Source of the DNA: a bacterium M00.F.Ca.ET.205.01.1.1
GTDB lineage: Bacteria > Pseudomonadota > Alphaproteobacteria > Rhizobiales > Rhizobiaceae
Direction: 5' to 3'
NCBI GenBank assembly: GCA_004791255.1
Contig: SRUQ01000008.1
Span: forward strand, 186,001-250,000
Length of the DNA: 64,000 bases
Positions 55,780-64,000 of the stretch are shown here, in pieces (within the stretch, counting starts at the first letter, position 1; every line of letters begins with the position of its first letter). The position numbers and the translations under genes were made by a program. The notes beneath the pieces were generated by a model. It saw only the letters and a list, made by a program, of their open reading frames with translations. It was not told where the DNA came from and ran no database searches.

Positions 55780-57069
55780 ATGACTGATTTTTACAATCTC
55801 GTTCCCTCGGCTCCGGAAGGCCGTTTCGACGGCATCGAGCGGCCCTATTCGCCGGCGGACGTGAGGCGGCTGCGCGGCTCGGTGCAGATCCGGCAGAGCC
55901 TGGCCGAAATGGGCGCCAACCGGCTGTGGAAGCTCATCCACGAGGAGGATTTCGTCAACGCGCTGGGCGCCATGTCGGGCAACCAGGCGATGCAGCAGGT
56001 GCGCGCCGGACTGAAGGCGATCTACCTGTCGGGCTGGCAAGTTGCCGCCGATGCCAACACCGCTTCGGCGATGTATCCCGACCAGTCGCTTTATCCGGCC
56101 AACGCCGCGCCGGAACTGGTCAAGCGCATCAACCGCACGCTGCAGCGCGCCGACCAGATCGAGACATCCGAGGGCAACGGGCTTTCGGTCGAGACCTGGT
56201 TCGCGCCAATCGTCGCCGACGCGGAAGCCGGTTTCGGCGGGCCGCTCAATGCCTTCGAGATCATGAAGGCCTTCATCGAGGCGGGCGCCGCCGGCGTCCA
56301 CTATGAGGACCAGCTGGCATCGGAAAAGAAATGCGGCCATCTCGGCGGCAAGGTGCTGATCCCCACGGCGGCGCATATCCGCAACCTCAACGCGGCGCGG
56401 CTCGCGGCAGATGTGATGGGCACGCCGACACTGGTCGTCGCGCGCACCGATGCGGAAGCCGCCAAGCTTTTGACGTCAGACATCGACGAGCGCGACCAGC
56501 CCTTCGTCGACTACGATGCCGGCCGCACGGTGGAAGGCTTCTACCACGTCAGGAATGGCATCGAGCCCTGCATCGCGCGCGCCATCGCCTATGCGCCGCA
56601 TGCCGACCTGATCTGGTGCGAGACGTCCAAGCCGGATCTGGCGCAGGCCAGGAAGTTCGCCGAGGGCGTACGCAGGCACCACCCGGACAAGCTGCTGGCC
56701 TATAACTGCTCGCCGTCGTTCAACTGGAAGAAGAATCTCGACGACGCCACGATCGCCAGGTTCCAGAAGGAACTCGGCGCCATGGGTTACAAGTTCCAGT
56801 TCATCACGCTGGCCGGCTTCCACCAGCTCAACTACGGCATGTTCGAACTGGCGCGCGGCTACAAGGCGCGGCAGATGGCCGCCTACTCCGAGTTGCAGGA
56901 AGCCGAATTCGCGGCAGAAGCCAATGGCTACACGGCGACCAAGCATCAGCGCGAGGTCGGCACCGGCTATTTCGACGCGGTGTCGATGGCCATCACCGGC
57001 GGCCAGTCATCGACCACCGCCATGCATGAATCGACCGAGCACGCGCAGTTCAAGCCGGCAGCCGAATAG
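55780..57069 (+). CDS. aceA: Isocitrate lyase
   Basis: This 429-residue protein is a clear isocitrate lyase: the KKCGH catalytic motif lies at 183-187 (Cys185), preceded by [16 protein letters not shown] with metal-binding acidic residues, and followed by [10 protein letters not shown] and [10 protein letters not shown]. It cleaves isocitrate to succinate and glyoxylate, the first step of the glyoxylate shunt for growth on acetate, fatty acids or polyhydroxybutyrate. It is divergent from the RamB-like regulator and followed by a small gene in the same direction. Confidence 0.97.
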   Translation: MTDFYNLVPSAPEGRFDGIERPYSPADVRRLRGSVQIRQSLAEMGANRLWKLIHEEDFVNALGAMSGNQAMQQVRAGLKAIYLSGWQVAADANTASAMYPDQSLYPANAAPELVKRINRTLQRADQIETSEGNGLSVETWFAPIVADAEAGFGGPLNAFEIMKAFIEAGAAGVHYEDQLASEKKCGHLGGKVLIPTAAHIRNLNAARLAADVMGTPTLVVARTDAEAAKLLTSDIDERDQPFVDYDAGRTVEGFYHVRNGIEPCIARAIAYAPHADLIWCETSKPDLAQARKFAEGVRRHHPDKLLAYNCSPSFNWKKNLDDATIARFQKELGAMGYKFQFITLAGFHQLNYGMFELARGYKARQMAAYSELQEAEFAAEANGYTATKHQREVGTGYFDAVSMAITGGQSSTTAMHESTEHAQFKPAAE

Positions 57070-57127
57070 CCGGAACGACAGACACAGAGGAAACGCCCGG
57101 AAGGGCTCAACGACAAGGAGAAGAGCA

Positions 57128-57370
57128 ATGGCATCGATAAGCCGCGTCAAGGAACGGGCCGAGGAACAATCGACCACGATGAGCGTCGACCAGCAGGCGA
57201 CGATCCGCATGCTGGCCAACGACTTACACCGGCTCAACCAGTCGGTGATGAAGGCGGTCGAGGCGGGCGTCTCGGTGGAACTGGTGCGCTCGGCCCGCCA
57301 CCATGGCGGCGACGGCAACTGGGGCGATCTGCTGATCCCGGTGATCGTCACCCAGCAGAGCCATGGCTGA
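57128..57370 (+). CDS. Small hypothetical protein downstream of aceA
   Basis: This 80-residue soluble protein (MASISRVKERAEEQST...) has a helical, polar sequence with the segment RMLANDLHRLNQSVMKAVEAGVSVELVR and no known domain. AAGGAG stands 7-8 bases ahead of the ATG. It lies 58 bases after aceA with no terminator between, and a strong terminator follows, so the two are probably cotranscribed. I recall similar small genes after aceA in rhizobia, but cannot verify this here. Confidence 0.7.
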   Translation: MASISRVKERAEEQSTTMSVDQQATIRMLANDLHRLNQSVMKAVEAGVSVELVRSARHHGGDGNWGDLLIPVIVTQQSHG

Positions 57371-57393
57371 GCGAAGATCGTCGAGGCCGACCC

Positions 57394-57432
57394 TTCACCT
57401 GCGCAATGTATGCGCAGGTGAATTTTATTTTT
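57394..57432 (+). terminator. Rho-independent terminator after aceA and the small gene
   Basis: TTCACCTGCGCA and TGCGCAGGTGAA form a perfect 12-bp stem with a 5-base loop, followed by a T-rich run (TTTTATTTTT). It ends the aceA transcript on the plus strand, about 24 bases past the small gene. Confidence 0.9.
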
Positions 57433-57649
57433 ATGCAACCAGCCGATGGACAGAACAGTACAGTAGTGTTGCTTGAATCCACTGTGTGGCGGTGTTTTCA
57501 GAGCGCTTTTATTTCAACTTGACATGGACCTCGATCTCACGCCAATTGTCGCCGAAATTTCAACTCTGCATTGAAATGGGGGCGAGCTTCGTGGCCGACT
57601 TGTGTGCCCAGTGAATCGCGAGGGCGAGACTCCGAAACATGTGAATTTG

Positions 57650-58054
57650 ATGAGCCGGGCTTCAGGCACCGAGACGATCCGCGATGCCTCGCAGGTGCTT
57701 GTCGTCGGGAAATCGCCGATCAACCGGGTGGTGGTTTCGAAGATCGTCGAGCGGTGCGGCCTCAAACCCGTGTCGGAATCGCCTGACATGGCGGCGAGGA
57801 CCTTGCGGTCGCTTGTTCCCGGCGCCATCGTTCTGGATGGAGGTTCCGACAACAAGGATTGCGACAACCTGATGTCGAGCATCGAAACGTTGCGGCGGGC
57901 ATCGGGCAAATCGCTTCCGCCTGTCATCCTGCTTTCAACCAAGACCGGCACGCCGGAAAGCCTGGCCCTGTCTGATATCGTCGACGTGGTAGTGGCCAAG
58001 CCGATCACACCGGAGCGGCTGCAGCCGGTGATCGACAGGCTACTCAGCCGCTGA
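57650..58054 (+). CDS. Degenerate response-regulator receiver protein
   Basis: This product of about 134 residues has a receiver fold only: VLVVGKSPINRVVV at the first strand, GAIVLDGGS with the usual phospho-Asp position, ILLSTKTG, and VVVAKPI with the conserved Lys. The two acidic residues normally after the first strand are replaced by Gly-Lys, so magnesium binding and phosphorylation may be lost. The start is uncertain: ATG 57650, or GTG at 57641 or 57602. No clear ribosome-binding site is seen. It has no DNA-binding domain. It stands alone after the aceA terminator. Confidence 0.65.
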   Translation: MSRASGTETIRDASQVLVVGKSPINRVVVSKIVERCGLKPVSESPDMAARTLRSLVPGAIVLDGGSDNKDCDNLMSSIETLRRASGKSLPPVILLSTKTGTPESLALSDIVDVVVAKPITPERLQPVIDRLLSR

Positions 58055-58105
58055 GGGGGAAGCGTCGAAGCGGTCCGTATTGGCGTTGAAAAGCGTCGTC
58101 GCCCG

Positions 58106-58822
58106 TCAGCCTGGCCTTGCGAGCCCCTCGATCAGCGCCGGCAATTGTCCGAGGTCTGAAATCTGGCGGAAGCGCGGCTCCTCGACCGGCGCTTCGACAT
58201 GCTCCAGCACCCAGGTCAATTCGTGCGGCACGTGGACACCCCAGCCGCCGGCCTCGATGGCCGGCACCACGTCGGACTTCAGCGAGTTGCCGACCATCAT
58301 GCTCCTGGCCGGGCCGTCGCCATGACGGCTGAAGACACGAGCATAGGTGGCGGCGGTCTTGTCGCTGACGATCTCGACCGCATCGAACAGATCGCCGAGC
58401 CCGGATCCGGCCAGCTTGCGCTCTTGGTCGAAGAGATCGCCCTTGGTGATCAGCACCAGGCGGAACGCGCCGGCAAGCGCCTCCACCGTTTCGCGCGCAT
58501 GCGGCAGGACCTCGATCGGGTGGCTCAGCATCTCGCGGCCGGCATCGAGAATTTCGGCAATCACCGAGCCCGGAACGCGGCCTTGTGTGACCTCGATCGC
58601 AGTCTCGATCATCGACAGCGTAAAACCCTTGATGCCGAAGCCATAGACGGCGAGGTTGCGCCTTTCGGCCTCCAGCAGTCGCGCCGAAACCAGCTCCGCC
58701 TCGCCATGGTCGGCGAGCATAGCGGCAAAGCGTTTCTCGGTGATGCGAAAGAACTGCTCGTTCTGCCACAGCGTGTCGTCGGCATCGAAGCCGATGGTGG
58801 TCAGTTCGCTGTTGTTTCGCAT
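58106..58822 (-). CDS. HAD-superfamily hydrolase
   Basis: This 238-residue protein has the HAD motifs: FDADDTLWQNE (nucleophile Asp and acid Asp), VLITKGD (motif II Thr) and Lys near 165 (motif III), then MMVGNSLKSDVVPAIEAGG (motif IV). It is probably a phosphatase; the substrate is unknown. I chose ATG 58822, because the frame upstream has no convincing start. It is divergent from the puuA gene across 144 bases. Confidence 0.85.
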   Translation of the reverse strand: MRNNSELTTIGFDADDTLWQNEQFFRITEKRFAAMLADHGEAELVSARLLEAERRNLAVYGFGIKGFTLSMIETAIEVTQGRVPGSVIAEILDAGREMLSHPIEVLPHARETVEALAGAFRLVLITKGDLFDQERKLAGSGLGDLFDAVEIVSDKTAATYARVFSRHGDGPARSMMVGNSLKSDVVPAIEAGGWGVHVPHELTWVLEHVEAPVEEPRFRQISDLGQLPALIEGLARPG

Positions 58823-58966
58823 CGGTGTCGTCCAGTTTTGACAGGCGGCAGACCCTAATCCTACCGGCGCGTTTTTCAACCACAACCGAGAATGCCGATC
58901 AGGGCTCCCCTTCCCTTCCGTCGCGGGGCACGGCTATACTCCGAAATCCGCAACCCAATCTGGTGA

Positions 58967-60403
58967 ATGATGCCACCTGCAAAAAAGGAAGTCCGTCCGT
59001 CGAGCCGCGGAGGGCGCGTCCGCACGCCTGCCTTCGTGAAAAGCCAACGCGGCGTCAAGAACTGGAAGGAAGTCAGCGCCTGGCTGGAATGGCGCGGCAT
59101 CGAAGACATCGAATGCATCACTCCCGACCAGGCGGGCGTCGCTCGCGGCAAGATGATGCCATCGAAGAAATTCACCTCCAACACCTCGCTGGCGCTGCCT
59201 TCAGCCGTCTTCATGACGACGATTTCCGGCGGCTATCCCGAGGACGGCAATGGTTTCCACTATCCGGAGGACGACGGCGACCTCAAGCTGATGCCTGATC
59301 TTTCGACGCTGACGGTGGTGCCGTGGGAAGAAGACCCGACGGCCGCCGTCATCTGCGACCTCGTCCACCAGGACGGCCGTTCGGTCGAATTCACGCCGCG
59401 TAACGTGCTGAAGCGCGTGCTTGCGGCTTACGACAGACTGGGGCTGAAGCCGGTGGTGGCGCCCGAGATCGAATTCTACCTCGTGCGCAAGAATCCCGAC
59501 CCGGACTATCCGCTGACCCCGCCGGTCGGCCGCTCGGGGCGGCCGATCGGTGGCGGCGCCGGCTATTCGATCGCCGGCGTCAACGAGTTCGACGAGCTGA
59601 TCGACGACATCTACCATTTCTCCGAGGGCCAAGGCCTCGAGATCGATACGCTGATTCACGAAGAGGGTGCGGGTCAGCTTGAGATCAATCTGCGCCATGG
59701 CGACCCGATCGAGCTCGCCGACCAGGTGTTCATGTTCAAGCGCACCATCCGCGAGGCGGCGCTCAAGCACGAAATCTACGCCACCTTCATGGCCAAGCCG
59801 ATCCAGGGGCAGCCGGGTTCGGCCATGCATATCCACCAGTCGATCATCGACAAGAAGACGGGGCGCAACATCTTCTCGGCCGAGGACGGTTCGGAAACCG
59901 AGGCGTTCTTCCATTTCATCGGCGGCATGCAGAAGCACGTGCCGAACGCGCTGGTGATGTTCGCGCCCTACGTCAATTCCTATCGTCGGCTGACACAGGC
60001 GGCGTCGGCTCCGGTCAACAACAAATGGGGTTATGACAACCGCACCACCGCGTTCCGCGTGCCGCGCTCCGACCCGGCGGCACGGCGCGTTGAAAACCGC
60101 ATCCCCTCCTCCGACGCCAACCCCTATCTGGCGCTGGCAGCCTCGCTCGCCTGCGGGCTGATCGGCATCACCAACAAGATCAAGGCCGAACCGCCAGTGC
60201 TGACGACGGCCAATGCGGACGAGATCGACCTGCCGCGCAGCCTGCTCGAAGCTGTCGACCTGTTCGAGGGCGACGAAGAACTCGGCGCCATCCTCGGCAA
60301 GTCCTTCGCCGCCACCTACGCGGCGATCAAGCGGGCCGAGTTCGAGACGTTCATGGAAGTGATCAGCCCATGGGAGAGGGAGTATTTGTTGCTGAATGTG
60401 TAG
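58967..60403 (+). CDS. puuA: Glutamine-synthetase-like gamma-glutamylputrescine synthetase
   Basis: The 478-residue protein has the glutamine synthetase fold: EIEFYLV, the SAMHIHQS segment, NNKWGYDNRTTAFRVP and ENRIPSSDANPYLAL. It lacks the Tyr adenylylation region of true GlnA and resembles the PuuA group, which joins glutamate to putrescine. The nearby puuB and pot transporter genes support this role over ammonia assimilation. The start is ATG 58967, or possibly 58970. It is followed by an array of GGGG-containing repeats and a four-helix-bundle gene before puuB. Confidence 0.85.
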   Translation: MMPPAKKEVRPSSRGGRVRTPAFVKSQRGVKNWKEVSAWLEWRGIEDIECITPDQAGVARGKMMPSKKFTSNTSLALPSAVFMTTISGGYPEDGNGFHYPEDDGDLKLMPDLSTLTVVPWEEDPTAAVICDLVHQDGRSVEFTPRNVLKRVLAAYDRLGLKPVVAPEIEFYLVRKNPDPDYPLTPPVGRSGRPIGGGAGYSIAGVNEFDELIDDIYHFSEGQGLEIDTLIHEEGAGQLEINLRHGDPIELADQVFMFKRTIREAALKHEIYATFMAKPIQGQPGSAMHIHQSIIDKKTGRNIFSAEDGSETEAFFHFIGGMQKHVPNALVMFAPYVNSYRRLTQAASAPVNNKWGYDNRTTAFRVPRSDPAARRVENRIPSSDANPYLALAASLACGLIGITNKIKAEPPVLTTANADEIDLPRSLLEAVDLFEGDEELGAILGKSFAATYAAIKRAEFETFMEVISPWEREYLLLNV

Positions 60404-60450
60404 GGCAATAGGGGAGCAAGGCAGTAGGGGAGTAGGGGAGTAGGGGACGA
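60404..60450 (+). repeat. G-rich repeat left of the four-helix-bundle gene
   Basis: Four GGGG runs (starting at 60411, 60427, 60434 and 60442) are spaced by AGTA or a slightly longer stretch. This is a plausible G-quadruplex on the plus strand. The unit TAGGGGAG is the near complement of the CCCCTATT array at 60823. The two arrays bracket one gene in inverted orientation. Confidence 0.75.
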
Positions 60451-60819
60451 GTGGCGGAAAGAACAGGCTCCTACAAGGACTTACTAGTTTGGCAGCAAGC
60501 AATGGATCTTGCCGTGGCTGTCTACAGCTCCACGAAATCATGGCCTAGAGAGGAGCTTTATGGGCTGACCAGCCAAGTGCGGCGCGCCGCGAGCTCGGTG
60601 CCGGCAAACATAGCTGAGGGGTATGGCAGAGAGGTTCGCGGATCCTATCTACAGTTCCTCCGTATTGCCCAAGGATCGTTGAAGGAACTGGAAACCCAAC
60701 TTCTAATCGCCGAGCGAACCGGGATCGCACAGCAAGCGACGACGGCTTCACTCCTGGCCAGTACCGATAGTGTCGGAAAGCTGTTGCGGCTTTTGATCCG
60801 CAAACTGTCCCCGGAATAG
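60451..60819 (+). CDS. Four-helix-bundle protein (S23/IVP family)
   Basis: This 122-residue protein has the S23/IVP pattern: DLLVWQQAMDLAVAVYSSTKSWPREELYGLTSQVRRAASSVPANIAEGYGR, then helical SYLQFLRIAQGSLKELETQLLIAE. The family occurs free-standing and in intervening sequences of 23S rRNA genes; its role is poorly known. The start is GTG 60451 (a good ribosome-binding site is not obvious). It breaks into the puuA-puuB pair and is flanked by inverted G-rich repeats, suggesting a mobile or insertable cassette. Confidence 0.85.
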   Translation: MAERTGSYKDLLVWQQAMDLAVAVYSSTKSWPREELYGLTSQVRRAASSVPANIAEGYGREVRGSYLQFLRIAQGSLKELETQLLIAERTGIAQQATTASLLASTDSVGKLLRLLIRKLSPE

Positions 60820-60822
60820 CTT

Positions 60823-60870
60823 CCCCTATTCCCCTATTCCCCTATTCCCCTATTCCCCTATTCCCCTATT
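60823..60870 (-). repeat. Tandem CCCCTATT array (G-rich on the minus strand) right of the four-helix-bundle gene
   Basis: Six perfect copies of the octamer CCCCTATT lie head to tail, with a degenerate extension to 60880. The minus strand reads AATAGGGG repeated, a strong G-quadruplex candidate. Together with the array at 60404-60450, it frames the inserted gene in inverted orientation. Confidence 0.9.
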
Positions 60871-60889
60871 CTCCTTCCCCGTGAGCATC

Positions 60890-62176
60890 ATGCCCTACCA
60901 ATCCCCCATTTCCCCCGGCCGTTCCTGGTACGAGGACACGGCTGGCTCGCGGCCCGAATACCCGGCGCTCGACGGCGACCGGTCCTGCGACGTGGTCGTC
61001 ATTGGCGGCGGCTTCACCGGCCTGTCGGCGGCGGTTCATCTGGCCAAAGCGGGGACCAATGTCGTCTTGATCGAAGCGTACCGCTTCGGCGACGGCGCCT
61101 CAGGGCGCAATGGTGGGCAACTTGGCACCGGGCAGCGCGCCTGGGCCGAGGATATGGAAGCCGAATACGGTCTGTCCCGTGCCAGGGCGCTGTTCGATCT
61201 TGCCGAGGAAGCCAAGGCGCATCTGCTGGACTTCGCCGCCACCAACCAGATCGAGATCGACTACATGCCGGGCCAATTGTCGGTCGCGCACAAGCCGCGC
61301 TATGTCGACGATTACAAGGCGCATGCTGAGATCATGGCCGGCCGCTTCAACTACCCGCATATCTCGTTCATGAACGCCAGGGAAACGGCGGAACGGCTGG
61401 GCTCGACCGCCTATTTCGGCGGCACGCGCGACACCGGCACCGGCCACATCCACCCGATGAAACTGGTGATCGGCACGGCCCGGGTGGCGGCGCAGGCCGG
61501 CGCGCAGCTGTTCGAAAGAACGCCATCGACCGGCGTCGTTTCCAGCGGCGGCAAGGTCAAGATATCGACGCCGCGAGGCACGGTGACGGCACAGAAATGC
61601 CTGATCGCGGTCAACGCCTATGGCGGCACGCTTGAGCCGGTGAGCGCCGCGCACATCATGCCGATCGGGTCCTTCATTGGCGCGACCGTGCCCTTGGGGG
61701 TGGAGTCGAAAGTCCTGCCGGGGGGCGAGTCGGTCGATGATTCCCGCTTCGTCGTGCGCTATTTCCGCCGCTCGAGGGATGGGCGGCTCCTGTTCGGCGG
61801 ACGAGAGGTCTATGGCGTCAACGATCCGAAGGACATCCACATCCACATCCGCCGCCAGATCACGGAGCTCTACCCTGACCTCAGAGATATCGAGATAACC
61901 CATGGCTGGGGCGGTTATGTCGGCATCACTGTGCCGAGAAAGCCCTTCGTGCGCGAAGTGATGCCGAATGTGATCTCGGTCGGCGGCTACTCCGGTCACG
62001 GCGTCATGCTGGCGAACTTCTTCGGCAAGCTCTACGCCGAAACGGTTGCAGGCAATCGCGACCGGCTGAAGCTGATCGAGGATCTGAGGATTCCGCCCTT
62101 CCCCGGCGGCCGGCGTTTGCGCACGCCGCTGCTGTTTCTTGCGCTCAACTGGTTCGCGCTGCGGGACCGAATCTAA
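60890..62176 (+). CDS. puuB: Gamma-glutamylputrescine oxidoreductase (FAD-dependent)
   Basis: This 428-residue protein starts PYQSPISPGRSWYEDTA, typical of rhizobial PuuB-like enzymes. It has a GxGxxG dinucleotide site in VVVIGGGFTGLSAAVHLAKAG, then GASGRNGGQLGTGQR and a C-terminal GGYSGHGVMLANFFGKL. It oxidises glutamylputrescine, the product of PuuA. GTG 60881 would add three residues; ATG 60890 fits the family start. The small gene between puuA and puuB appears to be a later insertion. Confidence 0.88.
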   Translation: MPYQSPISPGRSWYEDTAGSRPEYPALDGDRSCDVVVIGGGFTGLSAAVHLAKAGTNVVLIEAYRFGDGASGRNGGQLGTGQRAWAEDMEAEYGLSRARALFDLAEEAKAHLLDFAATNQIEIDYMPGQLSVAHKPRYVDDYKAHAEIMAGRFNYPHISFMNARETAERLGSTAYFGGTRDTGTGHIHPMKLVIGTARVAAQAGAQLFERTPSTGVVSSGGKVKISTPRGTVTAQKCLIAVNAYGGTLEPVSAAHIMPIGSFIGATVPLGVESKVLPGGESVDDSRFVVRYFRRSRDGRLLFGGREVYGVNDPKDIHIHIRRQITELYPDLRDIEITHGWGGYVGITVPRKPFVREVMPNVISVGGYSGHGVMLANFFGKLYAETVAGNRDRLKLIEDLRIPPFPGGRRLRTPLLFLALNWFALRDRI

Positions 62177-62429
62177 TCGCTCCGATATGATGTAATATTG
62201 TAATATTTCTTGCCCAGGCGGCGCATTGCGCAATTCCCGGCAAAGGCGCAGAATCTGCTACGATGGCGTACTGATGCCACAATTGCGGGCAAAAGGTGCT
62301 GCTTCTGGGCGATTGTTCGGGGATTTGTTTGCGGGCCAGCCCGCGTCGATTTTGGGACTGATGCCGATCAGATGCCGGACTTCCGGCGCCGATCGAAAGA
62401 ACATCGGCCCACCTATGGAGGTGGCAAGA

Positions 62430-63296
62430 GTGAGAGAGCCCTTCAGTTTCGGTACGCCGGAACGTCGGCGCTTTGCCATGCAGTTCGGATACGAAATGCG
62501 GCCGTCCTTCTGGCAGGAAGTCCGTTCGAACTCGCATCTGGTGATTGCCGCGGTCGGCACCGCCGCGCTGCTTGGCGTGGCCGCGGTCGCGCTCTGGCTC
62601 GCATTGCCGGCAAATGAGAGGCAAGCGGCGGCGGCCAATCCCGAGCAGACGATTCCGGCAATTCCGGTAAAGACGACGAAGATCGCGCCTCCGGGGACAA
62701 CGGTGGCGGGCACAACCGTGGCCGCAGCAGCCGCGCCGCAGGCAGCGCCCAAGTCCAACCAGATCAAACCGACCGTGGCAGTCGCCGCAGCCGCCATACC
62801 GGCGCTCTCCGCCAATGATCCGCGCTGGACCGACTCCCAACAGACACCCGCACCGGCTCCTTCCAGCCAGACGGCGAACCAGGCCGAGCAAGCGCCGGCC
62901 AAGCCGGCGACAGCCGCGGCGTTCGCGCAACCCGCCGCCGACAGCGACGCCGCCACCGAACTTGCCAAGGTCGCCGCGCCGCCTGCCCCGGCGCCCGGCA
63001 AGCCAGACGGCGCAAAGACCGCCGCCATCCCCGCCGTGCAGCCGCAACAGCCCACGGCGGCGCAGGATGACGAGAGCAAGGCCAAGGCCAAGCCAGGCAA
63101 GGTGGCGGCCGCCGGCACCGGACGCATTTTGCGGCCCGTGACGATGCGCAGCGGACCGAAGAAGGGGGCTGCGGCCATCGTCACCGTGCCCGCCAGAACC
63201 TCGGTGCAGGTGATGAGCTGCAAGCAATGGTGCCAGATCGTCTATAACGGCAAGACCGGCTGGGTCTACAAAAGCTACATCAAGCCGGGCGCGTAA
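62430..63296 (+). CDS. SH3-domain membrane-anchored envelope protein
   Basis: The product of about 288 residues has a membrane helix (about 30-52, LVIAAVGTAALLGVAAVALWLAL), a long Ala/Pro/Lys-rich periplasmic stalk and a C-terminal bacterial SH3 domain (about 220-288) with LRPVTMRSGPKKGAAAIVTVP and a WCQIVYNGKTGWVYKSYI end. Such domains bind peptidoglycan. GTG 62430 follows GGAGGTGG and looks best; in-frame ATGs at 62274 and 62415 are alternatives. It is convergent with the SDR gene. Confidence 0.75.
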   Translation: MREPFSFGTPERRRFAMQFGYEMRPSFWQEVRSNSHLVIAAVGTAALLGVAAVALWLALPANERQAAAANPEQTIPAIPVKTTKIAPPGTTVAGTTVAAAAAPQAAPKSNQIKPTVAVAAAAIPALSANDPRWTDSQQTPAPAPSSQTANQAEQAPAKPATAAAFAQPAADSDAATELAKVAAPPAPAPGKPDGAKTAAIPAVQPQQPTAAQDDESKAKAKPGKVAAAGTGRILRPVTMRSGPKKGAAAIVTVPARTSVQVMSCKQWCQIVYNGKTGWVYKSYIKPGA

Positions 63297-63317
63297 TATC
63301 CGACACGCCTGCGGCGG

Positions 63318-64000
63318 TCAGATGCAGCGCCCGCCATCGACCTCCAGCGCCACGCCGGTGATGAAGGCGGCTTCGTCAGAGGCCAGCCAAAGTGCCGCAT
63401 TGGCGATGTCGAGCGGCGTCGAAAGCCGGCCGAGCGGAATGGAGGCGCGGAATCTGTCGCGGATTTCGGGCGTGTCGGCGCCCATGAATTTCTCCAGCAT
63501 GCCGGTCTCTCCGGCAACCGGACAGAGACAGTTGACGCGGATGTTCTTGGGCGCGAGCTCGACCGCCATCGACTTGGTGGCGGTGATCGCCCAGCCTTTC
63601 GAGGCGTTGTACCAGGTGAGGCCGGGCCGTGGCCTGAGCCCCGCGGTGGAGGCGGTGGTGAGAATGACGCCGCCACCTTGCCGCTCCATGATCGGCACCA
63701 CGGCAAGGGCGGCGTGATAAATCGCCTTCATGTTGACCGCCGTGATCAGGTCGAACGTCTCCTCGTCGACGTCGAGCAAATCGCCGTTGCGGTGGGTGAA
63801 GCCGGCATTGTTGACCATGATGTCGATGCGGCCGAAGGCGTTCTTGGCGGCATGGACCATCTCGTCGAATTCGGAGCGCAGCGAAACATCGGTCTGCGTC
63901 CAGATAGCCGCGTTGCCGATTTCGCCGGCGACGCGCTCGGCTCCCTTGGCGTTGAGATCGGCCACGACCACCCGCGCGCCCTCTTCGGCGAAGCGCCTGG
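63318..64000 (-). CDS. SDR family oxidoreductase, partial (N-terminus outside the window)
   Basis: The visible part is about 227 residues and ends in the SDR C-terminal segment GVALEVDGGRCI. It has the NAG motif (MVNNAG), the catalytic Ser in TTASTAG, and Tyr-Lys in WYNASKG. The frame runs past the window end: upstream codons read RRFAEEGARVVVADLN, part of the nucleotide-binding fold, and the TGxxxGIG motif must lie beyond 64000. It is a short-chain dehydrogenase of unknown substrate. The stop is 21 bases from that of the SH3 gene, so the two converge. Confidence 0.88.
   Translation of the reverse strand, partial: RRFAEEGARVVVADLNAKGAERVAGEIGNAAIWTQTDVSLRSEFDEMVHAAKNAFGRIDIMVNNAGFTHRNGDLLDVDEETFDLITAVNMKAIYHAALAVVPIMERQGGGVILTTASTAGLRPRPGLTWYNASKGWAITATKSMAVELAPKNIRVNCLCPVAGETGMLEKFMGADTPEIRDRFRASIPLGRLSTPLDIANAALWLASDEAAFITGVALEVDGGRCI

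Noticed and set aside
58967-60403. Primary glutamine synthetase GlnA for ammonia assimilation
   Set aside because: The adjacent puuB gene, the pot transporter and the sequence type fit gamma-glutamylputrescine synthetase better.
60823-60870. A CRISPR array or a telomere-like repeat
   Set aside because: The unit is 8 bases with no spacers. It is better described as a simple G-rich array flanking an inserted gene.

Overview
The window is GC-rich, densely packed alphaproteobacterial chromosome. The gene set points to the order Hyphomicrobiales (Rhizobiales), most likely Mesorhizobium or a near relative. The clues are a PdhS-like division kinase, a phasin, an acetoacetyl-CoA synthetase of polyhydroxybutyrate turnover, a tRNA-His of the alphaproteobacterial type (no extra G at -1, A73), and a small RNA with three anti-Shine-Dalgarno loops resembling the rhizobial alpha-r14/NfeR1 family. 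The genus is an inference.

Positions 1-29959 are most of a type VI secretion (T6SS) locus. Block 1 (plus strand) holds the tssF tail, tssG, an FHA gene (tagH), tssJ, tssK, tssL with an OmpA tail, tssM and tagF. Cargo genes follow: a DUF2169 protein, a ketosynthase-like protein that appears to lack its catalytic residues, a DUF4150 (PAAR-like) protein with a putative toxin tail, and a beta-propeller-like immunity candidate. Facing them on the minus strand are vgrG, a DUF6484 gene and a truncated TIGR02270-like remnant. Block 2 (plus strand from 17077) repeats the inner-membrane module (tagH-tssL-tssM). It continues with a PP2C phosphatase, a membrane Ser/Thr kinase, a DUF1036 exported protein and a two-domain peptidoglycan hydrolase (M23 plus lytic transglycosylase). 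The sheath and baseplate genes tssA, tssB, tssC, tssE and tssH are not in this window and presumably lie upstream.

Positions 30172-38517 hold an unusual cell-envelope cluster. It has three exported caspase-like proteins (one with a PG-binding-like domain, one with a CxxCH motif, one with Sel1-like repeats), an OmpA protein, a YceI-OmpA fusion, a small lipoprotein and a DUF6931 protein. Its closeness to the T6SS and its wall-binding domains suggest a periplasmic proteolytic system. This is the best candidate for undescribed biology here.

Positions 38873-46280 hold tRNA-His, the anti-SD small RNA, a phasin with a TGC-rich operator-like upstream region, a very large PAS histidine kinase (PdhS-like) and acetoacetyl-CoA synthetase. 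A 19-bp palindromic tandem array precedes an AsmA-like gene (46664).

Positions 48559-64000 are mainly metabolic. There is a putrescine ABC transporter (potFGHI) with a strong terminator between potF and potG, and a DMT exporter. A RamB/ScfR-like regulator is divergent from isocitrate lyase (aceA), which is followed by a small conserved-looking gene. Then come a degenerate response regulator and a HAD hydrolase. A putrescine-glutamylation pair (puuA, puuB) is interrupted by a four-helix-bundle gene flanked by inverted G-quadruplex-like repeats. The window ends with an SH3-domain envelope protein and a partial SDR dehydrogenase. Import by Pot and catabolism by PuuA/PuuB form a coherent polyamine-utilisation region.
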